In this document: in pieces, positions 34,451 to 41,951 of the stretch
How positions within the stretch are numbered: position 1 is the stretch's first letter
Layout of the letters: each line of letters opens with the position of its first letter
DNA from: Crocinitomicaceae bacterium
Lineage (GTDB): Bacteria; Bacteroidota; Bacteroidia; Flavobacteriales_D; Crocinitomicaceae
Direction: 5' to 3'
NCBI GenBank assembly: GCA_029249445.1
Contig: JAQWHI010000023.1
Coordinates: 1 to 63,039, forward strand
Length of the DNA: 63,039 nucleotides
Translations under genes and position numbers: made by a program
The notes under the pieces: generated by a model
Database searches by the model: none
What the model was told of the DNA's origin: nothing
The model's input: the letters and a program-made list of their open reading frames with translations, nothing else

Positions 34451-35082
34451 AACATTTTGATGATTGCTTTCAGCTCAGACAAAATCATCGCTGTTGCTCC
34501 CCACACAACACGTTCTTCGATGGAAAAGTAAGGAACATTTTTTTGTATACGGTCATTGTCAAAGCGCATATCCATAGATTTTAGGGTGTTATCTTTGAGT
34601 AGGTCATGGATGTCAAATGTGAATATTTCTCTAACCTCTCTTTGATCGGGAATTAATTGTGGCATCTTTTCCACAAAAAAAACATAGGGTTGAACAAGAA
34701 ATTTACTGATGGGAATGAATACTTCTGTTAGTATTCCTACCGTTGTCATCAGCTCTGTTTTTAATGAAATTTCTTCCATACATTCGCGTCTTGCCGTGAA
34801 TTCTAGGTTGGAATCAGTCGTGTCCCTTTTTCCGCCTGGGAAACTAATTTGATTGCCATGAACGCCATCGTAATGTGGTCTTTGGATCAGAACGCATCGA
34901 ATGCTTTCTCCTGCGTTGAACAAGACTATTCCAACTGCTGATTGCCTGTATTCTTCTGTATTCATTCGTGCGTCGGATGAAAAAGGACGATTTATCGGCA
35001 TTAATGCAGCGTGAGACTGCTCTCCGGGTAGACCGCGCGCTAAAGCGGTGTTGAATTGATGAATAAAGGAGTTTTGATCCAT
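34447..35082 (-). CDS. Nudix hydrolase, CoA-pyrophosphatase type
   Basis: 211 residues from the ATG at 35082; the frame runs six codons further to a TTG. The Nudix box is present as SFPGGKRDTTDSNLEFTARRECMEEI, aligned to the family's G...REx2EE with Asp in place of the first Glu, which is usual for the NudL/CoA diphosphatase branch. These enzymes cut CoA and related compounds into 3',5'-ADP and phosphopantetheine derivatives. It is divergent from lgt. Confidence 0.83.
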   Translation of the reverse strand: MDQNSFIHQFNTALARGLPGEQSHAALMPINRPFSSDARMNTEEYRQSAVGIVLFNAGESIRCVLIQRPHYDGVHGNQISFPGGKRDTTDSNLEFTARRECMEEISLKTELMTTVGILTEVFIPISKFLVQPYVFFVEKMPQLIPDQREVREIFTFDIHDLLKDNTLKSMDMRFDNDRIQKNVPYFSIEERVVWGATAMILSELKAIIKMF

Positions 35083-35244
35083 TGTATTGTAGTTTATCAA
35101 ACTGTAGTCTTTCTTCGCGCAATCGTGACAGAAGGACGAAGATACTATTTTGATCTCAGTGATGCTCTTTAGTGTATTAGATTCATACCCATCGATTCCA
35201 TAAAAGATGTATTGGTAGAGTACACAAAGTCATTTGAAAACGTT

Positions 35245-35252
35245 TATCTTTG
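35245..35252 (+). promoter_or_regulatory. -7 box TATCTTTG inside the apparent 5' end of lgt
   Basis: An exact TAnnTTTG match 24 bases before the GTG at 35276. If used, any start codon upstream of it, such as the TTG at 35234, would not be on the transcript. This supports the shorter lgt start. No good TTG was found 17-21 bases further upstream. Confidence 0.45.
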
Positions 35253-35275
35253 GAATAAATATAACTTTAATAACG

Positions 35276-36160
35276 GTGATTCAGGCAATTCAATGGGATG
35301 TAACTCCCCAAATTATAGAAGGGTGGAGTACCCCAAATCTTTACGGTTTAATGTTCGTTTCGGGATTAATTATCGGATACTTTGTGATTCGTAAGATGTT
35401 CAGAAAAGAAGGCGTTGCTGATGATGTTTTAGACAAACTTGTTTTCTACATGGTTATTGCAACAATCGTTGGTGCACGATTGGGACATGTTCTTTTTTAT
35501 GGCCCCTATTGGGACAGTATGATTACAATCGAAGGAGTAGAGCAAATTCAGACGCGAGGTTATTTCTCTCATCCATTTGATATTTTCAAAGTATGGGAAG
35601 GAGGACTTGCAAGTCATGGTGGAGCAATAGAAATTTTAATTGCACTGTTTATATTTTCCAAACGTATTGTTCATAAACCAATGCTTTGGATTCTTGATCG
35701 AATCGTCGCTCCAATTGCAATAGCAGGCTGTTTTATTCGACTTGGAAATCTAGTGAATAGTGAAATTGTTGGAAATATTACCAATGTACCATGGGGTTTT
35801 AAGTTCATTCATAACGATTGTATGTCGGCAACAATTTCAAATTGTAGATGGGAAGACATTCCTATTCGTCATCCCTCACAATTGTATGAATCAATATCCT
35901 ATGTTCTCATATTTTTGATCTTGATGTACATGTATTGGAAACGAAATTCTTGGAACCGACCCGGTGTGTTGTTTGGCACCTTTTTAATTTTACTCTGGGG
36001 AGCTCGCTTCATGGTTGAATTCACGAAAATAGCTCAAGTAAATCACCGATCTGACTGGACATTAAATACGGGTCAATTGTTGAGTATTCCGTTTATTATT
36101 TTTGGTGTTTTTCTGCTGTTTAGGTCCCTAAAAAAGGAGCCTATTGAGCTCTCCGAATAG
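35276..36160 (+). CDS. lgt: Prolipoprotein diacylglyceryl transferase
   Basis: 294 residues if started at the GTG at 35276 (MIQAIQWDVTP); a TTG at 35234 gives 308. The shorter form fits the family, where the N terminus lies just before the IxWxxxP motif, and fits the promoter box in between. Seven transmembrane helices. Hallmarks present: ASHGGAI, RLGNLVNSEIVG (the Lgt signature), RHPSQLYES, and GARFMVEF. Lgt adds diacylglycerol from phosphatidylglycerol to the lipobox Cys of prelipoproteins, which this window encodes in number. Confidence 0.92.
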   Translation: MIQAIQWDVTPQIIEGWSTPNLYGLMFVSGLIIGYFVIRKMFRKEGVADDVLDKLVFYMVIATIVGARLGHVLFYGPYWDSMITIEGVEQIQTRGYFSHPFDIFKVWEGGLASHGGAIEILIALFIFSKRIVHKPMLWILDRIVAPIAIAGCFIRLGNLVNSEIVGNITNVPWGFKFIHNDCMSATISNCRWEDIPIRHPSQLYESISYVLIFLILMYMYWKRNSWNRPGVLFGTFLILLWGARFMVEFTKIAQVNHRSDWTLNTGQLLSIPFIIFGVFLLFRSLKKEPIELSE

Positions 36161-36193
36161 TACAACTACGAAAAAAAATTTCTCAGAAATTGG

Positions 36194-36511
36194 TTATTCT
36201 TGAATCAATTCGAAGGATGTTGCAAAAAAAGTAGAGTATTTGACTGTGCCTCGAACACGTGCTTTTCTTGTGGTATTGCAAAGTCCGTCTTCAGCATGCG
36301 CATTGCCATGTTCATCGATTGTTGAACCCTCTACATAATACTCTTTCCCCTCAATTCGAATTGCCAATTCGCAATCATCTCCAGTCATATCGAAATTACA
36401 TATGCCACATGATGCTTCATAGACACCATCAATGAATCTCTTGTCCATTTTTAGTGATGCACACGAACATAGAAGTAATATTAAAATTAATGGTAAAACG
36501 AGCTGCTTCAT
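36194..36511 (-). CDS. DUF6370 family small lipoprotein
   Basis: 105 residues from the ATG at 36511, which overlaps the stop of the upstream gene (ATGA) and begins a lipoprotein signal (LLLCSCAS). The body carries four Cys in CGICNFDMTGDDC and DGLCN, a pattern I recognise from DUF6370: IRIEGKEYYVEGSTIDEHGNAHAEDGLCN. Function unknown; the Cys layout suggests disulfides or metal binding in the periplasm. Translationally coupled to the PaaY-like gene. Confidence 0.75.
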   Translation of the reverse strand: MKQLVLPLILILLLCSCASLKMDKRFIDGVYEASCGICNFDMTGDDCELAIRIEGKEYYVEGSTIDEHGNAHAEDGLCNTTRKARVRGTVKYSTFFATSFELIQE

Positions 36512-37119
36512 GACGATTGGTTGTGGTTTTGTAACGAATTCCATGTTGTATACATGGTTTCTTGTTTTGGTCGATCGGTTTCTATCTCTCTTAGCGGTTC
36601 ACACTCAACTAAGGATTCAAAACACTCACTTGGTAGTGCTTGATATAATTTAGTTCCTTTGCTTTTCCATTGAATCATTTGATCACTAACCTCTTTAATT
36701 TTTTTTGCAGGGTTACCGACGATTAAACTGCGCGCTTTAAAATTAGATTCAGCAGGCACAAAACTCAAGGCTCCCACAATACATTCATCACCAATGATAC
36801 AATCATCCATCACAACACTGTTCATACCTATTAGACAATTTTCGCCTAAAGTTCCTCCATGTATGATGGCTCCGTGTCCGATATGGGCACCCTTTTGAAG
36901 TTTGACAGTTGTTCCTGGGAACATGTGAATTGTGCAGTTTTCTTGAACATTACACCCATCTTCAATAATGATTTGACCCCAATCCCCACGAATCGCTGCT
37001 CCTGGACCGATGTAAACGTTTTCTCCGATGATAACATTACCTGTCACACTTGCTTTTGGATGAATGAAACTACTTTTTTTGACAACTGGAGTAAATCCGT
37101 TGAACGAATACACTGACAT
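36508..37119 (-). CDS. paaY: Left-handed beta-helix protein, PaaY/CaiE type
   Basis: 203 residues. Hexapeptide repeats run from about residue 20 to 135 (for example VIIGENVYIGP, CTIHMFPG, HIGHGAIIHGG, CLIGMNSVVMDD). Three His (in TIHMFPG and HIGHGAIIH) match the metal ligands of gamma-class carbonic anhydrases. The C-terminal EPLREIETDRPK is typical of PaaY/CaiE, which hydrolyse acyl-CoA thioesters in phenylacetate or carnitine metabolism, rather than of the shorter gamma-CA family. The paa genes themselves are not adjacent, but a PcaF/PaaJ-like thiolase lies at 45248. A generic gamma-carbonic-anhydrase role is the alternative. Confidence 0.78.
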   Translation of the reverse strand: MSVYSFNGFTPVVKKSSFIHPKASVTGNVIIGENVYIGPGAAIRGDWGQIIIEDGCNVQENCTIHMFPGTTVKLQKGAHIGHGAIIHGGTLGENCLIGMNSVVMDDCIIGDECIVGALSFVPAESNFKARSLIVGNPAKKIKEVSDQMIQWKSKGTKLYQALPSECFESLVECEPLREIETDRPKQETMYTTWNSLQNHNQSS

Positions 37120-37279
37120 AATCTATGAATTTATAGAATAAATGTACTAAAGATTATGGTGATTTGTTTCTCTGTTGGGTTTTATCAGTAGGAGTGAATT
37201 TCTCTCCTGTCTCCGTTCCTTAGATATTTAACGAGATTTATGATTCTTCAGTTTTTTTTGTGAGGAATAAACAACAATT

Positions 37280-37309
37280 CACACTATATTTATTAGTGTG
37301 TTTGTTTTT
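37280..37309 (+). terminator. Terminator-like hairpin upstream of tag
   Basis: A perfect 7-bp stem CACACTA / TAGTGTG with a 7-base loop, followed by TTTGTTTTT. On the plus strand nothing annotated ends before it, so it either closes a small RNA in 37120-37279 or is accidental. It is 60 bases before the tag start codon. Confidence 0.45.
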
Positions 37310-37368
37310 ACCGGAATTTAGACGTAGTTCCGAGTCTGAACTTCACCAAAGAAAGACATGTTTTATTT

Positions 37369-37911
37369 ATGTTATATTGCGATTATTGTAAACAACCAGA
37401 GGCCAAGTTGGTCCATCAGCAATACCATAGTCAAACGTATGGTTTTCGCACTGTTGATGACAATGAGTTGTTTGGGCGTTTAATTTTGGAGATCAATCAG
37501 GCGGGGCTGTCTTGGGACACAATTCTCAACAAGGAACAAAATTTTAGGGATGCATATTCGAATTTTGATATCGATAAGGTATCAAATTATGGTGACAAGG
37601 AACGCCAGAGATTGCTTTTGGATGCTGGGATTGTTCGTAACAAATTAAAAATAAACGCAGCGATTTATAATGCACAACAAATTGTAATTTTGAAGAATGA
37701 ATTTGGTAGTTTTATTCGTTGGTTGGACATGAATCATCCATTGTCCATAGAGGAATGGGTGAGATTATTTAAAAAGACGTTTAAATTTGTAGGTGGGAAA
37801 GTCGTAAGTGAATTTCTTATGAGTACAGGGTATATTCCGGGAGCGCATAATGAAAACTGCCCGATTTTTGTGGAAGTATTGAAAACAAAACCTAAATGGA
37901 AAGAGGTATGA
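37369..37911 (+). CDS. tag: Divergent DNA-3-methyladenine glycosylase I
   Basis: 180 residues. Tag removes 3-methyladenine from alkylated DNA. Retained: the zinc ligands (C4, a His in the VHQQYH region, and H160/C164 in AHNENC), the catalytic-site Glu41 in LILEINQAGLSW, and Trp49. Changed: the usual N-terminal CGW is CDY, so the aromatic base-stacking Trp6 is lost, and the loop with a WSF motif is shortened to MNHPLSIEEW. It may have altered specificity. Its stop overlaps the start of the next gene (ATGA). Confidence 0.8.
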   Translation: MLYCDYCKQPEAKLVHQQYHSQTYGFRTVDDNELFGRLILEINQAGLSWDTILNKEQNFRDAYSNFDIDKVSNYGDKERQRLLLDAGIVRNKLKINAAIYNAQQIVILKNEFGSFIRWLDMNHPLSIEEWVRLFKKTFKFVGGKVVSEFLMSTGYIPGAHNENCPIFVEVLKTKPKWKEV

Positions 37912-38570
37912 AAATAATTTTAGTAACAGTGGCAATTCTGACAACTGGACTGGCGTCAGCGCAAATCGGAATATCAGCAGGAGGAAGTATATTAAAAGCT
38001 TTTGGAAAACCACGACCTTACGCTGGTTTCCATTTATCAGTTGAGGTTCCGAGGGATGATGCTACTTCGGTTTACGGTAGAATAACCCAGCATTTGAAAC
38101 AAGTCAACGAACAACCGACTCCAGTTCCGCTCATTGCAAAGGAACTCACAACTATCCCATATTCACTGAACATAGATGGCTACGGATCAATGAATTACAC
38201 TATCCTCGAGGGAGGTACAAGGTACTATTTAGGGAATGGTTATGATTTTGGTTGGTCGGCCTACGGAGGAACAAATTTCATGGTAGTTTTTAACACTGTG
38301 AAAATGAATCTCGATGGATATAATCAAGTACTGTACGAGCCTGTCGGATATGATCAACGAAAAGGCTCGATTATCAGTTTTGGCGGTGGTCTCGGAGGAG
38401 GTGTCAAGTACACCATACCCTCGACCGGTACTTTTTATTTTGATACTGGCGTCACGTATATTCTAACGGGATTTTCTAGCAATCAATTGGCCAGTGATCA
38501 AGCAAACCTATCATTTAGTCAACTCTTCTTTAATTTTAATTTAGGGTTTAGGAAAGACCTTTTTTGGTAA
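37908..38570 (+). CDS. Exported hypothetical protein, probable small outer-membrane barrel
   Basis: 220 residues from the ATG at 37908, overlapping the tag stop by four bases; it opens a signal peptide ending LASAQ. The mature part is Gly/Tyr-rich with alternating strands (GTRYYLGNGYDFGWSAYGG, SIISFGGGLGGGVKY) and ends with FNFNLGFRKDLFW, an aromatic end like that of outer-membrane barrels. I do not recognise the family. Co-transcription with tag is likely from the overlap, but the pairing makes no obvious functional sense. Confidence 0.6.
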   Translation: MKIILVTVAILTTGLASAQIGISAGGSILKAFGKPRPYAGFHLSVEVPRDDATSVYGRITQHLKQVNEQPTPVPLIAKELTTIPYSLNIDGYGSMNYTILEGGTRYYLGNGYDFGWSAYGGTNFMVVFNTVKMNLDGYNQVLYEPVGYDQRKGSIISFGGGLGGGVKYTIPSTGTFYFDTGVTYILTGFSSNQLASDQANLSFSQLFFNFNLGFRKDLFW

Positions 38571-38627
38571 CCCTTGAGCCAAATGAATCCAGATTTTTGC
38601 TCACTTCCAATTTCTCAAAAGGTAAGT

Positions 38628-39029
38628 ATGAATAACTTTATTTTAGCAGCTACGGCTCAAACTCCGAGAATTGATTGCAATTCAATCACGGGTATTATGA
38701 GCATTGAAGGACGCTGCATACCAGATGAGCCAGATGATTTCTGGCTTCCCATACTGAACTGGTTTGAGTCTTATTTGCTGCGTCCATTGCAATCTACTGT
38801 GATAAAAATTGATTTAGAATATTTCAACATTGCTTCATCAAAAAGAATATTATTCCTTTTGTATAAGTTGAATGAATTATCAGAGTCGGGGTGTAATGTT
38901 ATCGTTGAGTGGCGTTATAAGATAGATGATGAAGAGATGTTCGAAGTAGGTCAAGATTTCGCTTATATGGTAAAGTTTCCTTTTGAATTTATCTCCTACA
39001 GAGATGGAGGTTTCTCGTTGGCAATATAA
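38628..39029 (+). CDS. SiaC-type regulatory phosphoprotein (DUF1987)
   Basis: 133 residues from the ATG at 38628, chosen because it puts the LAATAQTPRIDC segment at the start as in the family; in-frame starts upstream at 38583 and 38574 would add residues that do not look like SiaC. Motifs: GIMSIEGRCIPD, then EYFNIASSKRILFLLYKLNEL containing the Ser/Thr region that is phosphorylated in SiaC. In pseudomonads SiaC is phosphorylated by SiaB, dephosphorylated by SiaA, and stimulates the diguanylate cyclase SiaD. None of those partners is adjacent here. Confidence 0.8.
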   Translation: MNNFILAATAQTPRIDCNSITGIMSIEGRCIPDEPDDFWLPILNWFESYLLRPLQSTVIKIDLEYFNIASSKRILFLLYKLNELSESGCNVIVEWRYKIDDEEMFEVGQDFAYMVKFPFEFISYRDGGFSLAI

Positions 39030-39088
39030 AATTTCAGACATTTTTCATTTGTAGGATCCCTTGAATTGCGATATGTAGGTTTTTTTCG

Positions 39089-39118
39089 TTTGAACCATTC
39101 CGAATTCTATTATTTTTG
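39089..39118 (+). promoter_or_regulatory. Promoter TTTG - 18 bases - TATTTTTG for the small gene at 39131
   Basis: Both Bacteroidota elements match exactly with an 18-base spacer, giving a leader of only about ten bases. It would drive the gene at 39131 and the OmpH-like and DUF4924 genes behind it. Confidence 0.72.
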
Positions 39119-39130
39119 TCACCGATAATT

Positions 39131-39379
39131 ATGAGATTAGTAAAAGAAATTCCCCATCCACGTTACAAGATTCAAATTCATCAATACAATGGTAAGTATA
39201 TTGTAAAGATTGAATTGGGTCAATTTGAGCAGTCGTATAAGATTAGTGAAACTGATGTAAGTGGCTCTCAAGAAGTTGAGAATATGATTACAAATGATTT
39301 ACTTCACAACGCTATAAAGCGCTTTGTTGAAATGCGTCAGGATTGGGAAAATGGATTTAAGAAAAAAAACGAAAAATGA
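39131..39379 (+). CDS. Small conserved-type hypothetical protein
   Basis: 82 residues from the ATG at 39131, which follows a strong promoter. No signal peptide; sequence suggests a beta hairpin (KIQIHQYNGKYIVKIELGQFEQSYKI) followed by a helix with a charged end (FVEMRQDWENGFKKKNEK). I do not recognise a domain. It overlaps the next gene by four bases (ATGA) and so is translated with the OmpH/Skp-like lipoprotein. Confidence 0.68.
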   Translation: MRLVKEIPHPRYKIQIHQYNGKYIVKIELGQFEQSYKISETDVSGSQEVENMITNDLLHNAIKRFVEMRQDWENGFKKKNEK

Positions 39380-39966
39380 AATATTTAGTATCAAGTATTG
39401 TAATGGTTACTGTGTTGGCGGCTTGTGGATCGAAAGATGAAAAGAAAGCAGAGTCGCAGCCTTTGACAAATATTGAAGTAAAAAGCGTTGGAGAGCTAAC
39501 AATTGGTTACTATGACCTAGAAAAAATCCCAACTGAATTCGTGTTTTATAAAGAAACACAAATGAAGCTTGAATCTGAGGGAGCCGCCCTTGAAAAAGAA
39601 TTGTTACGATGGCAGGAGGAAGGGACAAGAGCTCAAAATCAACTGCAACAGGGAGCACAAGCGCAAACGCTAACGGATAACCAGATGATTGCCCTTCAGA
39701 ATAAGATAAGAAATTGTGAGATGAAAATTATGCAAATACAAAGGGACAAATTAGAACCTTTTCAGCAAAAGAGTTATGAATTAAATCAAGTTCTCGCTAA
39801 TAAAATAGATGCTTATGGAAGAGTCTTTAGTCAGGAAAATGGATTGAAATTGTTTCTTTCCTATCAAATAGGTGGAGGTGTTACATTTATTGATTCAACG
39901 TTTAATATGACAAATCAGTTCATCGCCTTTATGAATGCGAGAGAAAAAGAACTTAACAACGACTAA
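39376..39966 (+). CDS. OmpH/Skp-like periplasmic lipoprotein
   Basis: 196 residues with a lipobox signal (VLAACGSK). After a short beta strand (IGYYDLEKIPTEF) come long charged, coiled-coil helices (about residues 60-135) and a C-terminal strand (FIDSTFNMTNQFIAFM), the arrangement of the Skp/OmpH chaperone family, in which helical prongs hold unfolded outer-membrane proteins. As a lipoprotein it would be membrane-tethered, unlike soluble Skp. It is coupled to the small upstream gene and sits two bases before a DUF4924 gene. Confidence 0.78.
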   Translation: MKYLVSSIVMVTVLAACGSKDEKKAESQPLTNIEVKSVGELTIGYYDLEKIPTEFVFYKETQMKLESEGAALEKELLRWQEEGTRAQNQLQQGAQAQTLTDNQMIALQNKIRNCEMKIMQIQRDKLEPFQQKSYELNQVLANKIDAYGRVFSQENGLKLFLSYQIGGGVTFIDSTFNMTNQFIAFMNAREKELNND

Positions 39967-39968
39967 GA

Positions 39969-40520
39969 ATGCTTGTTGCACAACAGAAAAAGAGAGAGAA
40001 TATCGCCGAGTACATCTTGTACATGTATCAAATAGAAGACATAATTCGTGCATTTGAATTTGATCTTGACGCAATTCTTGAAAACTTTGTGAAGCCACAA
40101 CTTCCTGATGCTTCATTCATGAGTCAACACCGTGAGTGGTATACTGATTTAATGCGGCAAATGAAAGCGCAGAACATTGTGAAATCAGGACATCTCAATG
40201 ATACTCAAGAAATACTTGTTGAATTGTCTTATTTGCACAATACGCTTTTAAATATGACTAAAGACGAGAAATATTTAGCTGTATTTGAGGCTGCTACGCC
40301 CTTTATTGATGAATTAAAATCCAAGTCAGATTTAAAGGATAAAAACCACATTGAAATTGCATTTCATGGGATGTATATGAAGCTTCTACTCAAGCTTCAA
40401 AAAAAGGAAATTAGTCCTGAAACAGAAGAAGCTTTTGATGCAATGCGCGTAATGTTGGCTTATTTAAGTCGCGGTTACCACAAGATGAAGTCTGGAGATC
40501 TCGATTTTCTTCAGAACTAG
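39969..40520 (+). CDS. DUF4924 family protein
   Basis: 183 residues, cytoplasmic, mostly helical. The start QKKRENIAEYILYMYQIEDIIRA, the middle REWYTDLMRQM and the end RGYHKMKSGDLDFL fit the DUF4924 family of Bacteroidota, whose function is unknown. Two bases separate it from the OmpH-like gene. It converges on the FAD oxidase with a four-base overlap of the stops. Confidence 0.8.
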   Translation: MLVAQQKKRENIAEYILYMYQIEDIIRAFEFDLDAILENFVKPQLPDASFMSQHREWYTDLMRQMKAQNIVKSGHLNDTQEILVELSYLHNTLLNMTKDEKYLAVFEAATPFIDELKSKSDLKDKNHIEIAFHGMYMKLLLKLQKKEISPETEEAFDAMRVMLAYLSRGYHKMKSGDLDFLQN

Positions 40521-41899
40521 AATATTTTACCTGGGTTGAGAATTCCATTCGGATCAAAGCTTACTTTAATAGCTCGCATGAGCTCGAGAGAAGTTGCATC
40601 AAATGGAATGTCCATATATTGTTTTTGAACCAAACCAATTCCATGTTCACCAGACAATGTTCCGCCAAGTTTGACAACTTCTTGAAATAGTTCACGAATC
40701 GCCTTTGGAAGTTCGTTCTTCCATTGGTCCTCACTTAAATTTCCTTTTAAAATATTGATATGTAGGTTGCCATCTCCTGCATGACCATAGCAGATAGATT
40801 TGAATTCGTATTTGTTTCCAATGCGCTTTACATGTTCCAGAAGCTTCGGAAGTTCATAGCGTGGTACGACTGTGTCTTCTTCTTTATAAACTGAACTTGC
40901 CTTAACTGCTTCACCAACAGACCGTCGAAGCTTCCACAACTGGTCTTTTTGGGCCTGAGATTCAGCGAATAAAATTTCATCTGTATCAAAGGACTCAAGT
41001 ACATTCATAATTTGAGTACATTCTTCCATAAGTTGCTCTGCGTTGAATCCATCAATCTCGATAAGAAGGTGAGCAGCATGATTATCTTTGATCGGAAAAG
41101 GGCTTTCCCCTAGAAATTTTTGGGTCAATAGAATTGCATCCCTCTCCATGAATTCAAGACCACTGGGTGTAATTCCATGTTGAAACAATGCTGCGACAGA
41201 TTTACATGCATCCGTTGCATCAAAATACGGGACGAGTAATAGAAAGTCATGTGTGGGGTGGGGAATTAGTTTTAGAATTATTTTTGTGATGATTCCCAGG
41301 GTCCCCTCAGACCCAACAATGAGTTGTGTTAGGTTATATCCTGTCGCATTTTTTAAAACGTTCGCACCTGTCCAGATAATTTTACCTGTCGGCAATACAA
41401 CCTCAAGATTGAGTACATATTCACTTGTAACGCCATATTTAACAGCTTTTGGTCCGCCTGAGTTTTCGGCCACATTACCGCCAATAAAGCAACTTCCTTT
41501 GCTGGCTGGATCTGGAGGATAAAACAACCCTTTTTCTTTGACGGCATCTTGAAGTACTTGAGTAATTACTCCAGGTTCAGTTGTGACTTGATGGTTGTTT
41601 TCATCAATTGAAAGTATTTTATTGAATTTCTCCATTGACAAAACAACCCCATTCAAACAAGGGATTGCCCCTCCACTAAGGCCTGTTCTTGCACCACTTG
41701 GCGTAACTGGTAATTCATGTGTATTGCAATAGCTTAGAATTTGAGAAATTTCTAGAACACAATTCGGTTTTAAAACGACTCCTGGAAGAATAGAAATGTC
41801 TTCAGTCTCGTCATGACTGTACTTGAGTAAATCTGATTTTGTCAACGAACAACGATCACCAAGTAATTTGTTAAAGAATGATATGTGTTCTGGTTGCAT
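40517..41899 (-). CDS. FAD-linked oxidase, GlcD / D-lactate dehydrogenase type
   Basis: 460 residues. The FAD_binding_4 domain has the PSGARTGLSGGAIP motif near residue 65, then GGNVAENSGGPKAVKYGV and GSEGTLGIITKI; the C-terminal oxidase domain has CYGHAGDGNLHINIL and SGEHGIGLVQK. This family oxidises glycolate, D-lactate or related 2-hydroxy acids, passing electrons to quinone or an Fe-S partner. No glcE or glcF neighbour is present, so the substrate is open, D-lactate being at least as likely as glycolate. Confidence 0.85.
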   Translation of the reverse strand: MQPEHISFFNKLLGDRCSLTKSDLLKYSHDETEDISILPGVVLKPNCVLEISQILSYCNTHELPVTPSGARTGLSGGAIPCLNGVVLSMEKFNKILSIDENNHQVTTEPGVITQVLQDAVKEKGLFYPPDPASKGSCFIGGNVAENSGGPKAVKYGVTSEYVLNLEVVLPTGKIIWTGANVLKNATGYNLTQLIVGSEGTLGIITKIILKLIPHPTHDFLLLVPYFDATDACKSVAALFQHGITPSGLEFMERDAILLTQKFLGESPFPIKDNHAAHLLIEIDGFNAEQLMEECTQIMNVLESFDTDEILFAESQAQKDQLWKLRRSVGEAVKASSVYKEEDTVVPRYELPKLLEHVKRIGNKYEFKSICYGHAGDGNLHINILKGNLSEDQWKNELPKAIRELFQEVVKLGGTLSGEHGIGLVQKQYMDIPFDATSLELMRAIKVSFDPNGILNPGKIF

Positions 41900-41951
41900 T
41901 TCGCTTGTTCTATTCGTTGCTTATGTTTTTTCGGCAGTGGAAAATAAGATT

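Noticed and set aside
36177..36191. Hairpin AATTTC-TCA-GAAATT between lgt and DUF6370
   Set aside because: Six AT-rich pairs with a weak stem; too weak to call as a terminator.
41253..41522. 89-residue plus-strand frame opposite the FAD oxidase
   Set aside because: The opposite strand has all FAD-binding motifs in frame; this is a shadow.
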